From: Motiliproteus sediminis | GTDB taxonomy: Bacteria; Pseudomonadota; Gammaproteobacteria; Pseudomonadales; Balneatricaceae | Assembly (NCBI RefSeq): GCF_017912535.1 | Contig: NZ_JAERQK010000009.1 | Coordinates: forward strand, 106,404 to 170,403 | Length of the DNA: 64,000 bases | Reading direction: 5' to 3' | Part shown: in pieces, positions 17,703 through 26,709 of the stretch | Position numbering within the stretch: position 1 is the first letter of the stretch | Layout: every line of letters starts with the position of its first letter | Position numbers and translations under genes: made by a program | The notes under the pieces: generated by a model | Told to the model about the DNA's origin: nothing | The model's database searches: none | What the model saw: the letters and a program-made list of their open reading frames with translations, nothing else

Positions 17703-18473
17703 TTGCTACGTACTCGAGTGATCCCCTGCCTGCTGTTGAAAGGCAAGGGGCTGGTAAAAACGACCGGCTTCAAAAATGAAGTCTATGTTGGCGACCCGAT
17801 CAATGCCGTTCGGATTTTCAACCAGATGGAGGTCGATGAGCTTTTTCTCCTTGATATCGATGCCACGGCTCGGCAATCCGGGATCAACTTTGAACTGCTA
17901 GAGCAGGTGGCGTCCGAATGCTTCATGCCGATCTGTTACGGCGGGGGGGTCAGTAGCCTGAAAGACTATGAGCGGCTCTTTACGCTGGGTGTCGAGAAGG
18001 TGTCGGTCAGCCACGCGTTCTTTAACCAGCCGGAGCTGGTCAAGGCCGCGGTGTCGCGGTTTGGCTCCCAGAGCATCGTGCTGACCCTGGATATCAAGCG
18101 CCACTGGCTCACTAAGAAGATGTTCGCCTGTACCCACAATGGCAGGCGCAAAAGGCCTGAAGCCCTGCACCAGATTCTTGAGCTGGCGCAGGAGCTGGGT
18201 GTCGGCGAGATCGTGGTCAACTCGATCGATCGTGATGGTACTTGGGCCGGATTTGATCGAGAGCTGATTCAAACCGTTAGCAGCCGGGTCTCGGTCCCTG
18301 TGGTCGCGCTAGGCGGAGCGGGCAAGCTCGAAGATATCAAGGACGTGGTTGACGGGGCCGGAGCCAGCGCGGTTGGAATCGGAAGCATGGCGGTGTTTCA
18401 GGGCAAGGGGCTCGGCGTGCTGATTAAGTTTCCAAAGATGGCAGAGCTCGATGAATTGTTGGGTGGTAAATAG
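17703..18473 (+). CDS. hisF2: HisF2, cyclase-like ammonia-channel subunit lacking one cyclase catalytic aspartate
   Basis: This 256-residue (beta/alpha)8 barrel is aligned with HisF over its whole length. In histidine-pathway HisF, Asp11 and Asp130 carry out cyclisation. Here residue 11 is Leu (RVIPCLLLKG) while D130 is kept (LTLDIKR). Loss of D11 argues against imidazole-glycerol-phosphate synthase activity and for a role only in ammonia transfer with HisH2 and WbpG. Phosphate-binding glycine blocks (YGGGVSS, LGGAGK) remain. The start is TTG, one base after the hisH2 stop, so translation probably depends on coupling. Confidence 0.92.
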   Translation: MLRTRVIPCLLLKGKGLVKTTGFKNEVYVGDPINAVRIFNQMEVDELFLLDIDATARQSGINFELLEQVASECFMPICYGGGVSSLKDYERLFTLGVEKVSVSHAFFNQPELVKAAVSRFGSQSIVLTLDIKRHWLTKKMFACTHNGRRKRPEALHQILELAQELGVGEIVVNSIDRDGTWAGFDRELIQTVSSRVSVPVVALGGAGKLEDIKDVVDGAGASAVGIGSMAVFQGKGLGVLIKFPKMAELDELLGGK

Positions 18474-18477
18474 CGAG

Positions 18478-19635
18478 ATGTCCTACCAGATTTGTAGCCG
18501 CTGTATTTTTGACACCAAAGTCCCAAATATCGTGTTCGATGACCGTGGTATCTGCAACTATTGTGTCCAGATTGAACAGCTCGAGCAGCAGTTTCCCAAT
18601 GACGAGCGCGGGGCGAAGGTACTCGACCGGATTGTCTACGAGATCAAGCGCGCCGGGCGCGGTAAGAAGTACGATGCATTGGTTGGCGTCAGTGGCGGCT
18701 GCGATTCATCCTACCTGCTGCACAAGTTCTCGAGGGACTACGGTTTAAGATTGTTGGCGGTCCATTTTGACAATACTTGGAATTCGACGGTTGCCACGCA
18801 GAATATTCACTGCATGACCGAGAAGCTGGGGATCGACTTGTTCACCCATGTGGTCGATGCGACCGAGTTTGACGACATGCTGCTAGCGGCGCTGAAGTCA
18901 GGCGTCAAGGATATCGAGATGGCCACCGACCTTGGCTTGGCGTCGACAATGAATATGGCCGCCGAAAAGTTCGGTATCAAATACAAGCTTGATGGCCACT
19001 CATTCAGAACCGAGGGGTCGGCTCCGATGGGATGGGTTTATATGGATGCCCGGTATCTGCACAGCGTTCATAAGCAGTTTGGCACAATGCCGATGAAAAC
19101 CTTCCCCAACCTTTGGTTATCGAAGCAGCTGAAATGGATGTTGATGAATCGAATCAAGTCGATTCGTCCGCTCTATTACCTGGATTATGACAAGGAAGGG
19201 GCCAAGAGGTTGCTAAGTGAGACCTATGGATGGCAGTGGTATGGCGGGCACCACTTGGAAAACCGCCTGACGACTTTTTACCACAGTTATTTTCTCCCTA
19301 AGCGCTGGAATACGGACTTTCGAATCGCTGGCTATTCGGCCTATTGCCGAGACGGTCGGATGAGCCGTGAAGAAGCCCTAGCGCTGATGGCAGAAGATCC
19401 CCATATGGAAAAGGGGCTGTTGGACTATGTGAAGAAACGCCTGAACCTGAGTGATACCGAACTGCAGCTATTGATGGATCTACCGAAGAAATACTACACG
19501 GATTATAAAAACTACAAAAAAACCTTCGAAAGGATGCGGCCCTTCTTTTATCTGATGGCGAAATGGAACCTGATACCTTGGAGTTTTTATATTAAGTACA
19601 CCTTACCGCACAAAGTTGAGAAGGAGGGCTGCTAA
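18478..19635 (+). CDS. wbpG: N-acetyl-sugar amidotransferase WbpG-like
   Basis: This 385-residue ATP-pyrophosphatase-fold protein has paired cysteines C6/C9 and C26/C29, which form a probable zinc site. The PP-loop SGGCDSS is at 72-78. With HisH2 and HisF2 it is expected to activate a carboxyl or acetamido group with ATP and attach ammonia, giving an acetamidino sugar such as Man/GlcNAc3NAmA. The order hisH2-hisF2-wbpG is the same as in the P. aeruginosa O5 locus. ATG 18478 was chosen: it lies four bases after the hisF2 stop, and the Cys motif starts right after it. Confidence 0.92.
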   Translation: MSYQICSRCIFDTKVPNIVFDDRGICNYCVQIEQLEQQFPNDERGAKVLDRIVYEIKRAGRGKKYDALVGVSGGCDSSYLLHKFSRDYGLRLLAVHFDNTWNSTVATQNIHCMTEKLGIDLFTHVVDATEFDDMLLAALKSGVKDIEMATDLGLASTMNMAAEKFGIKYKLDGHSFRTEGSAPMGWVYMDARYLHSVHKQFGTMPMKTFPNLWLSKQLKWMLMNRIKSIRPLYYLDYDKEGAKRLLSETYGWQWYGGHHLENRLTTFYHSYFLPKRWNTDFRIAGYSAYCRDGRMSREEALALMAEDPHMEKGLLDYVKKRLNLSDTELQLLMDLPKKYYTDYKNYKKTFERMRPFFYLMAKWNLIPWSFYIKYTLPHKVEKEGC

Positions 19636-20682
19636 GTGTTTGACAAGTCTATTCTGCAATACGGTAGTCTTGCAGGATGGCCGTATACGATTGCTCACAC
19701 GCTTAGAGAAAAAGGAATTGCTAGCAGCAATGTTATTTTTTATGACCGAGATGAGTCTGGTTTTAAACGAAATCTAAAGTATGACTCAACGGTTTGTGAT
19801 CTTGGTGATACTAAATTAGAAAAAATAGCAAAGGCTTGCAGTTTTGTTAACGAATTAAGCCGAGAGTGTGGGTTGGTTCATTACCACGGTGCAACAGTTT
19901 TTCCTCCTGAGTACCACTTTATTTACGAGGGGAGAGTGCTAAGAAAAGCCAATGTTCCCATGCTGATATCATTTGGTGGTGGCGATGCAAGGCCATTAGG
20001 TATCGCAAATAGATTAAACAAATACTTCTATCGAGATAATGACTTTTTCCATGAGTTGAGAATTAATCTACGCTATTTTTCCTGGTCAAGAAATATAAAG
20101 TATTGTGCGACAGATCCTGAAATGAAAGAGTATGCCTTGCCGCATTTTGACCGGGTTTTTACCTTCCGCCAACCTATCGATCTGGCAAGAATACCCGAAC
20201 CCACCGCGACTCGGTCGGAAAAACCGGTCGTATTGCATATTCCAACCGAACCAGAGGTCAAGGGAACTGCATATATCGTCAAAGCCGTGGACAGGCTTCG
20301 GCAGAAGAAACTTGATTTTGACTTTGTCATGAAAACGGGGCTGAGCCAGAGTCAGGTCTACGACGAGATCTCGAAATGCGATATCTATGTTGACGAGCTC
20401 AGGTGTGGCTCGCATGGCGTCACAGCGGTTGAATCGATGGCGGCCGGCAAGCCCACGATCACCTATATCCGGGACGATCTGCTCGATAAGTTTCCGGCGG
20501 AGCTACCGCTAGTCAACGCCAATCCTGATACCATCGAACGGGTCTTAGAGAAGTTGCTGGTTGACACCGATCTGCGGAGGGATATCGGCAGGAACAGCCG
20601 GGCATATGTGGAGAAGTATCACTGCGCTTCTGTCGTTGCCGATGAACTCATCGAGATCTATCAGGGAATCTTACGTGATTGA
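19636..20682 (+). CDS. GT4-type glycosyltransferase with mosaic base composition
   Basis: This 348-residue protein has GT-B features: an N-terminal Rossmann part and, near the C-terminus, the GT4 donor-site block ELRCGSHGVTAVESMAAGKPTI (with the Glu of the EX7E-like motif), followed by the RAYVEKYH tail. It sits directly after wbpG (GTG start on the adjoining base), where P. aeruginosa has wbpH, so transfer of the amidinated sugar is a reasonable guess. The first 500 bases are AT-rich while the rest, from about 20,170, return to the GC-rich style of wbpG. That suggests a recombination joint inside the gene. Confidence 0.82.
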   Translation: MFDKSILQYGSLAGWPYTIAHTLREKGIASSNVIFYDRDESGFKRNLKYDSTVCDLGDTKLEKIAKACSFVNELSRECGLVHYHGATVFPPEYHFIYEGRVLRKANVPMLISFGGGDARPLGIANRLNKYFYRDNDFFHELRINLRYFSWSRNIKYCATDPEMKEYALPHFDRVFTFRQPIDLARIPEPTATRSEKPVVLHIPTEPEVKGTAYIVKAVDRLRQKKLDFDFVMKTGLSQSQVYDEISKCDIYVDELRCGSHGVTAVESMAAGKPTITYIRDDLLDKFPAELPLVNANPDTIERVLEKLLVDTDLRRDIGRNSRAYVEKYHCASVVADELIEIYQGILRD

Positions 20683-21934
20683 TCTGATTAAAACAGGTTT
20701 TCAAAGAGGGCTGTTTCATATACTGGGCGTCAATTTTTTTGTCCAGTTTTTAAATTTTGGTCTGGTTATATTTGTGGCTGGGTATTTAAGTAAGTCAGAT
20801 CTTGGTGATCTGAAGCTTATCCAGTCCTACGCTGTTTTATTTATTATGCTCGGAGCCTTTGGTTATGATTCTTCAGCATTGAAACTCTGTTCAGAGAATA
20901 TTTCTTGCAGGCAGAAAACAGCAGACCTGTCCTTTGCTTTTACCAGGGTTTTAAAGTTCTCCCTGCTATCTGTTATCGCCTTTAACGGTCTTTCATATTC
21001 TTATATTTCTGCTGGAGATTCAAGGCTGTTGGGATTGATTGGCATTTATTCTATTCTGGTAATTTTCACTGCGTTTAGCTACCTGTCGCTTTCTTTTCTG
21101 CAGTCGCAAAAAATGGTCAAGAAAGCTGCCATGGTTCAATTTGTCACCAAGTTGATATTCGTTGCGGCTGTATTTGTATCGGCTTACTTTTGGCAACTGG
21201 AAGGAATTATTATTTCCACCGTGCTGGCCGCTATTGTTGGACTGCTGGTTTATTATCCATTTGTCAGGAAGTACATTGATTTCGGCCTGCTTGCAGAGTC
21301 TCGTTCCAGTCAGGTTAACAAATATGCCTACGCGATAGTTTTTGGCGCGGTACTGACCCTTGTGTCGCAGAACCTCGATATCTATCTGTTGGATTACTTC
21401 TCTGCCAATAAGGAAGATATTGGTGTTTACTCGATAGCGACGATCTACTACACCGCAGCCGTGTTGGTTATCTCTACGATGCAGACCTTTGTGTTGCCCT
21501 ATTTTAGCGAAAAGTCGGGTGATATCGACTGGATAAAGCAACGGGCTGTCAGGTACCAGCTTGTTTTTGTCGCTGTATCGGTCATCGTTTGTGTCGGCGT
21601 CATGTTGTTTGCAAAGGTTCTCGATCTCTACTACTTCAGTGACGGATACCAGGATGCCTTCTACTTGGGGCTGATCCTGTTGTGCAAGTTTTTCTGTTGG
21701 TCAGGTTACTCGGTTTTAGGGATCGCTCTGTTTGCGCAGGGAATCATCAAGCCTGGTATCTATTTGGTTGCGGTGGGCATAGTAATCAATCTGGTTTTAA
21801 GCTTTTGGCTGTATGACGCACATGGTTACTATGGTGTCGCTACTTCTCAAGCCGTCACGGCCTTGGTTTCGTTTTTTCTAGCCGTTGCAATGTTTATGTA
21901 TTACATCGGGTGCCGTCCGAATGCCAGTGACTAA
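20675..21934 (+). CDS. Wzx-type O-antigen flippase
   Basis: This 419-residue membrane protein has 12 or so hydrophobic segments throughout and no long hydrophilic domain. It contains RGLFHILGVNFFVQFLNFG at the start and a repeated hydrophobic pattern typical of the polysaccharide transporter (MOP) superfamily. It would move lipid-linked repeat units across the cytoplasmic membrane. The frame extends far upstream inside the previous gene, but GTG 20675 has an AGGGA ribosome-binding site seven bases before it and overlaps the previous stop by eight bases. It is the only flippase candidate in the window. Confidence 0.85.
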   Translation: MIDLIKTGFQRGLFHILGVNFFVQFLNFGLVIFVAGYLSKSDLGDLKLIQSYAVLFIMLGAFGYDSSALKLCSENISCRQKTADLSFAFTRVLKFSLLSVIAFNGLSYSYISAGDSRLLGLIGIYSILVIFTAFSYLSLSFLQSQKMVKKAAMVQFVTKLIFVAAVFVSAYFWQLEGIIISTVLAAIVGLLVYYPFVRKYIDFGLLAESRSSQVNKYAYAIVFGAVLTLVSQNLDIYLLDYFSANKEDIGVYSIATIYYTAAVLVISTMQTFVLPYFSEKSGDIDWIKQRAVRYQLVFVAVSVIVCVGVMLFAKVLDLYYFSDGYQDAFYLGLILLCKFFCWSGYSVLGIALFAQGIIKPGIYLVAVGIVINLVLSFWLYDAHGYYGVATSQAVTALVSFFLAVAMFMYYIGCRPNASD

Positions 21935-21941
21935 GGCTGAA

Positions 21942-24152
21942 ATGTCGTCACGTGGTTCTCAGTTCAGACGACTAAAGAGGCTGAGCTCTAGGCAGCTGGT
22001 CTTCAAGGTGTTTGCTCGCGCCTCGCGTGGGTTGCTCAATCCAGTTAGGAAGCTAAAGGACTGTTTGGTTAGTACTTACACCCACTCTTCTCCTCAGGGC
22101 AATTCTGTGTGTGCCGTCATGGATACTAAATTGCTGTCCTCTGCAGCTGAAGGTACTCAGGGGGGGGAGTTGCTAGGTGCGCTTTACCTGCAACACCGAT
22201 TCGACCTCCTTGGCTCCTGCTGGCAGGATTGGTCTGAGCTGCCAGGAGAGACGGGCGATGATGTTTCTGCTGGAGTGGAGAGCTCTAGGCGCTTATTCAG
22301 CGGAATGGTGTCTTGCGCTAGTGCTCGCGACTCTCTGCGAATTGCATCCCAGCTTGCGCCGAACTATCGGCGGATTCATTGGCAGCGGGATGTGAAAAGC
22401 GGCCATCTCTGGTCTGTTCGCACTTGGTACAAGGATATCCGGTGGGGAGATAGGGCAGGAGCTGATGTTAAAGTGCCTTGGGAAATTGCGCGACTTCAGC
22501 ACCTTATTATTCTTGCGACAGAGTATCACACTCGTTCGCTATCAAGTGACTCAGAATCTGCCGCGCATATGGCCATTGAGTACCGCAACCAAGTCATTGA
22601 TTTCATCGCAGCCAATCCGCCTAGATACGGCGTAGGTTGGGCCTGTACTATGGACGTGGCGATTCGTGCTGCAAATTTACTCATAAGTTTTGATCTATTT
22701 CGTGCCTTTGGGCATATTTTTGATCAGGCTTTTGTAGATATATTTACTAATTCTATTGTGGATCACGGAGAGCATATTTTTGCGAATTTGGAGTGGAATG
22801 ATGAGTATTGCGGCAACCATTATCTGGCTAATATAGTAGGGTTGCTTTTTGTCGCAGCTTACTTGCCTGTTGGAGAGGACGCAAACTGTTGGCTTTCGTT
22901 TTCGCTCTATGAGTTCATATCCCAGTCGTTAATCCAATTTCACCCGGAAGGAAGTAACTTTGAAGGGTCGACCGCGTACCATGGCTTGTCGGCTGAAATG
23001 CTGGTGTTTGGCTGCGCTTTGGTTCTGGGGTTATCAGAACACAAGAAGCAGGCAATAAGCTTTGAGTCTGGAATTAGGCTTCGTTCTGGGCGTAACCAAA
23101 GAGTCATCGATTCAATCCTTGATTGGCAGGAGGGAAGGCGAGAGGCGCCGTTCCCAGATGCGATGCTTAAGCGACTCCATGGGGCGCGGCGTTTTATCGA
23201 GGCATTGGTGCGTCCTGATGGCCAACTAGCGCAGTTCGGTGATAACGACAGTGGTTGCTTTTGCTTGTTGAGTAGGGTCGTATCACAGGTCAGTTTTGCC
23301 TACTTAAAGCGTCGTTATAGTAACATCGGCATGATTGAAAAAGGCCAGCCGGACCCCTACCCCCTTATCGAGCCAATGAATCCGTGTTATTTGCTAGAGA
23401 TGATGGATTCGCTACTAGGCGATCCATTTTTGCGAGATAGTGACGAGAGGCTTGGCTGGCCAGCTCGGATAATCCGTGCGTTGAGCCAAAGTCAAAACTT
23501 GGGTAGCTGTCGGCCTGTAACCCAGAATTGTTTGTTGAGGAGGGCTGATAACCTTCCCTTGGAACCGAACGATACAGCGCTAGAACAGGTTTTTACCTCC
23601 GGCTCCGACCTTCACGAAGGGATTGAGTTGCATGTTTTCTCTGACTTCGGGCTTTATATCTGGAAAAGCCAGTCGTTGTATCTGGCAGTGAGATGTGGAG
23701 ATATCGGGCAAAAAGGTTTTGGTGGTCATGCACATAATGATCAGTTAAGTATTGAACTTTGGGTTGAAGGGGAGCCGATATTTCTTGATCCTGGGACCTA
23801 CACATACTCCGCTGATCCGAATATGCGCAACATGTACCGCTCTGTTAAAGCTCATAACGCCCCTCAATTTGATTGGGACAACGAGCCTGGTGATTTGAAC
23901 CTAGGTCTGTTCCAACTCGGCAATGAGTCTCAGGCCCAAGTTCACGGAGTCGACCGTCATACTTTTATCGGTGCTCACCGAGGGTACGGGTTCAATGTCT
24001 ATCGAAAAATTATGATTGGTACAGATAGCGTAATGATAACCGATTGGCATGATGGGGACCGCTCATTGAAATTTTCACTACCAAAACCTTTGCCATACTC
24101 CCCCGGCTATGGCTGGATCGAAAGAAAGCCAACCGGCTACCGAGGGTTATAA
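21942..24152 (+). CDS. Heparinase II/III-family protein
   Basis: This 736-residue protein has an N-terminal alpha/alpha-toroid region and a C-terminal heparinase II/III-like beta-sandwich. Its marker block GGHAHNDQLSIELW falls near residues 593-606, followed by FLDPGTYTYS and RSVKAHNAP. Family members cleave uronic-acid polysaccharides by beta-elimination. No signal peptide is visible, so export is unexplained. Genes of this type occur inside some polysaccharide loci, where they may trim the home polymer or act as modifying enzymes. The chosen start ATG 21942 has AAGG five bases upstream; ATG 21921 is an alternative. Confidence 0.83.
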   Translation: MSSRGSQFRRLKRLSSRQLVFKVFARASRGLLNPVRKLKDCLVSTYTHSSPQGNSVCAVMDTKLLSSAAEGTQGGELLGALYLQHRFDLLGSCWQDWSELPGETGDDVSAGVESSRRLFSGMVSCASARDSLRIASQLAPNYRRIHWQRDVKSGHLWSVRTWYKDIRWGDRAGADVKVPWEIARLQHLIILATEYHTRSLSSDSESAAHMAIEYRNQVIDFIAANPPRYGVGWACTMDVAIRAANLLISFDLFRAFGHIFDQAFVDIFTNSIVDHGEHIFANLEWNDEYCGNHYLANIVGLLFVAAYLPVGEDANCWLSFSLYEFISQSLIQFHPEGSNFEGSTAYHGLSAEMLVFGCALVLGLSEHKKQAISFESGIRLRSGRNQRVIDSILDWQEGRREAPFPDAMLKRLHGARRFIEALVRPDGQLAQFGDNDSGCFCLLSRVVSQVSFAYLKRRYSNIGMIEKGQPDPYPLIEPMNPCYLLEMMDSLLGDPFLRDSDERLGWPARIIRALSQSQNLGSCRPVTQNCLLRRADNLPLEPNDTALEQVFTSGSDLHEGIELHVFSDFGLYIWKSQSLYLAVRCGDIGQKGFGGHAHNDQLSIELWVEGEPIFLDPGTYTYSADPNMRNMYRSVKAHNAPQFDWDNEPGDLNLGLFQLGNESQAQVHGVDRHTFIGAHRGYGFNVYRKIMIGTDSVMITDWHDGDRSLKFSLPKPLPYSPGYGWIERKPTGYRGL

Positions 24153-24153
24153 A

Positions 24154-25344
24154 TTGGCTTTCACGAAGAAAGCGCTTTTTATCTCTTCACTGGACTGGGA
24201 ATCACCTATACGTGTTGGCTCGCACTTGTTGGCTAAGTCCTTAGTTGAGAAAGGGTGGCGAGTGGGTTTTGTGTCTTACCCAGTAACTCCGTTGCACCGT
24301 TTATCCAAGAACAAAGAGGACTATAACCGGCGTAAGGCTCAAAATAGAGGGGGTTACGGCAAGTACTTCTTGAATGAGCGTCTTTGGTCCCTTGTGCCAT
24401 GGTCATTAGCAGTGCCTCGTGGAGTAGCACCTTTTGACCATAAATGGTTTTTTAATAATTGGTATCGTCTTTCTCATCAAAGACTGGTCGAAAAAGTCAT
24501 TAAAGCTGGGTTTGGGGATGTAGAGCTGTTGTATTTTGATAATCCTTACCAAAACTTCTGGCTTAAACGTATTTCTCATAAGAAGTCGGTGTTGCGGATT
24601 GCCGACGCTAATGAGGGGTTTGAGCATTTTAAGTCGCAAGAGGCCTCTGTAGAGAAAGAACTATCACTGCGCGTTAATCTAACCGTTTGTTCTGCCAAGA
24701 AAATGGCAGATGTTGTTAGGCAGTGGGGAGGTGCTGTTGATATTCTGCCTAATGGTTTCGATCCTGCTAGCTTTGTCGATAATTCGCCAAGCTCGCCGCA
24801 TGATCTTGCGTGTATTAATGGCCCCAAAGCTATTTACGTTGGATCGGTCAATTACTGGTTCGACTATCAGCTTTTGGAAGGATGCGCTCGAAGATTGCCG
24901 GAGGTTGCATTCGTTATCATTGGTCCGGTGGCTAACATGCCTGAGCGCCTAAAGCAGTTTCCAAACCTTCATTTTTTGGGTCGGAAGGCGCACTCTGAAC
25001 TGGGCGCGTACATGCGTAATAGTGACGTTGGCATTATTCCTTTTGACCGTGCCCGTTATCCACAACTCGTCGACAGCATTAATCCGCTAAAGCTCTATGA
25101 GTATCTGGCCTGTGGCTTGCCCGTAGTTTCGGTTCCTTGGCAAGAGCTTAAATCCATTGATCCACCAGTCAGGTATGCGGAAGGGGTCGATCAGTTCGCT
25201 GGTGCCATCAAAGGGTCCATTTCGGATCCCCATGACCCCGCCCTCGGGTACCGTTTTATTGAGAGCAATCGATGGGACCGTATCACGGAGCTTTTGTTGT
25301 CTAAGCTCGATCTCAGCAACACTTGCGAAGAGGGGCTGCCTTGA
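24154..25344 (+). CDS. GT4-family glycosyltransferase
   Basis: This 396-residue GT-B enzyme has ILPNGFDPASF near 212, AIYVGSVNYWFDYQLLE opening the second Rossmann domain, FLGRKAHSELGAYM, DVGIIPF, and the donor-site block NPLKLYEYLACGLPVVS. It adds a sugar to the lipid-linked repeat at the inner membrane face; donor unknown. TTG 24154 has GAGGG seven bases upstream and starts one base after the heparinase-like gene. An ATG at 24109 would overlap that gene by 44 bases and lacks a ribosome-binding site. Confidence 0.88.
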   Translation: MAFTKKALFISSLDWESPIRVGSHLLAKSLVEKGWRVGFVSYPVTPLHRLSKNKEDYNRRKAQNRGGYGKYFLNERLWSLVPWSLAVPRGVAPFDHKWFFNNWYRLSHQRLVEKVIKAGFGDVELLYFDNPYQNFWLKRISHKKSVLRIADANEGFEHFKSQEASVEKELSLRVNLTVCSAKKMADVVRQWGGAVDILPNGFDPASFVDNSPSSPHDLACINGPKAIYVGSVNYWFDYQLLEGCARRLPEVAFVIIGPVANMPERLKQFPNLHFLGRKAHSELGAYMRNSDVGIIPFDRARYPQLVDSINPLKLYEYLACGLPVVSVPWQELKSIDPPVRYAEGVDQFAGAIKGSISDPHDPALGYRFIESNRWDRITELLLSKLDLSNTCEEGLP

Positions 25345-26456
25345 AGCGTCCCTTGGTAGTTTTTAGTGCCGTCGGTCTAAATCAAGGCGGGACATTGAGC
25401 GTCGCTCATGACGTGTTGAGTGCTGCCGACAAGCGTGACGATGTGCGTTGCATCGCGTTCGTTAACAAACGCTCTCTTTACCCTCGGTACAGGAGAGTGA
25501 AGCTGTTAGAGGTCCAATGGCCAAAGCGTAGTTGGTTCCTTCGGTTGTTTTTTGAGTTCGTGGCGAGCTATCGTCTTAGCTTGCGCCTCAACGCCGAGGC
25601 TTGGTTTGCGTTACATGATATCTCGCCACGAGTTAAAACGCCCCGACAATATGTTTACTGTCATAATCCGACACCTTTCTACAAAGCGGGTTGGCGTGAC
25701 TTAGTGTTTCAACCAACGGTTTTTGTTTTTGCATTGTTTTACCGATACCTATACCGGTTGAATATCACAGCGAATGCTGCGGTGTTCGTTCAGCAGAGCC
25801 ATATCAGGGATTATTTTCTGGTTCGATACTCTGCGAAACGGGTCGTTGTAGCTCGGCCTGCTTCTACCGGGGGGGCTGTGGCAGCATATACCAGACAGCA
25901 TGCCCAGGAAGGCGATGGTGATAATACTGTTCGTTTACTTTACCCAACGCTACCCCGCAGCTTTAAGAACATCGAGCATTTGATCAAAGCCGCGGCTGCG
26001 CTGGAGGGGCTCGGTGTTCGTGGCTTTGAGATTCGTATCACTGTCTCAGAAAAAGACAGTCTTTATGCCCGTTATCTGATCTGGAGTGCGCGCCGGATAG
26101 AAAGTATACGGTTTTTAGGCCGGTTAACCCGTGAGCAGGTTGAGAGCGAGTATGCGGCTTGTGATGCGCTGGTCTTTCCTTCCAAACTGGAAACTTGGGG
26201 TTTGCCTTTAACGGAAGCTAAGTTCCACGGCCTGCCGATCTTGGCTGCCGACCTGCCGTACGCCAAAGAAACATTGGGGCAGTATGCCCGGGTCTCTTTT
26301 TTCGATCCTGGCGATGCCCAGCAGCTGGCTGATCGGATTCGTGAGCTTATAAGCGGAACGCTGCGGTTTGAAGGTAGCAATTTTGTGATGCCGGATAACA
26401 CTCCGGTGGTAAATGGATGGGACGATCTGATTCGTTATGTCGTTGATGGGAAATAG
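25341..26456 (+). CDS. GT4-family glycosyltransferase
   Basis: The 371 residues show GT-B architecture: GLNQGGTLSVAHDVL at the N-terminus (glycine-rich loop), RLLYPTLPRSFKNIEHLIKAA opening the C-terminal domain, FLGRLTREQV, and the GT4 motif ALVFPSKLETWGLPLTEAKFHG. It resembles rhamnosyl- or mannosyl-transferases of O-antigen clusters. The start is TTG 25341 inside TTGA, overlapping the preceding stop, with AGAGGGG five bases upstream. The gene is followed by a 253-nt gap. Confidence 0.88.
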   Translation: MKRPLVVFSAVGLNQGGTLSVAHDVLSAADKRDDVRCIAFVNKRSLYPRYRRVKLLEVQWPKRSWFLRLFFEFVASYRLSLRLNAEAWFALHDISPRVKTPRQYVYCHNPTPFYKAGWRDLVFQPTVFVFALFYRYLYRLNITANAAVFVQQSHIRDYFLVRYSAKRVVVARPASTGGAVAAYTRQHAQEGDGDNTVRLLYPTLPRSFKNIEHLIKAAAALEGLGVRGFEIRITVSEKDSLYARYLIWSARRIESIRFLGRLTREQVESEYAACDALVFPSKLETWGLPLTEAKFHGLPILAADLPYAKETLGQYARVSFFDPGDAQQLADRIRELISGTLRFEGSNFVMPDNTPVVNGWDDLIRYVVDGK

Positions 26457-26492
26457 AAGCTGATGGAGTTGTTTGTATCGATGGTGTCCCAT

Positions 26493-26525
26493 TGACCTGC
26501 CCCCAATTTTCGGCCCCAGTCCTAG
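26493..26525. repeat. Possible remnant of an insertion-sequence end
   Basis: TGACCTGCCCCCAATTTTCGG and the bases after it resemble the terminal inverted repeats of several IS3-group elements, which commonly open with TGAACTG/TGACCTG followed by a C-run and TTTT. No transposase or matching second end was found nearby. Recognition is from memory only. Confidence 0.2.
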
Positions 26526-26709
26526 CCCTGAAGCTCAATGGTGCGAGAAGTCTTAACCAATCCTTAGAAGCTCTTTTACTGGCACCGCGCGACAAGCCTA
26601 AATGCCGGGTAATTCCACGAAATCTCGTAGTAGTAATCTACAAAGCATTTTGGTCTGATAGACTACGCTCAAGCTGCAACCGGATGCCCTCGTTCCTAAA
26701 AGGATTACC

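Noticed and set aside
17087..18473. hisH/hisF as genes of histidine biosynthesis
   Set aside because: They lie next to wbpG in a polysaccharide locus, no other his pathway genes adjoin, and HisF lacks Asp11.
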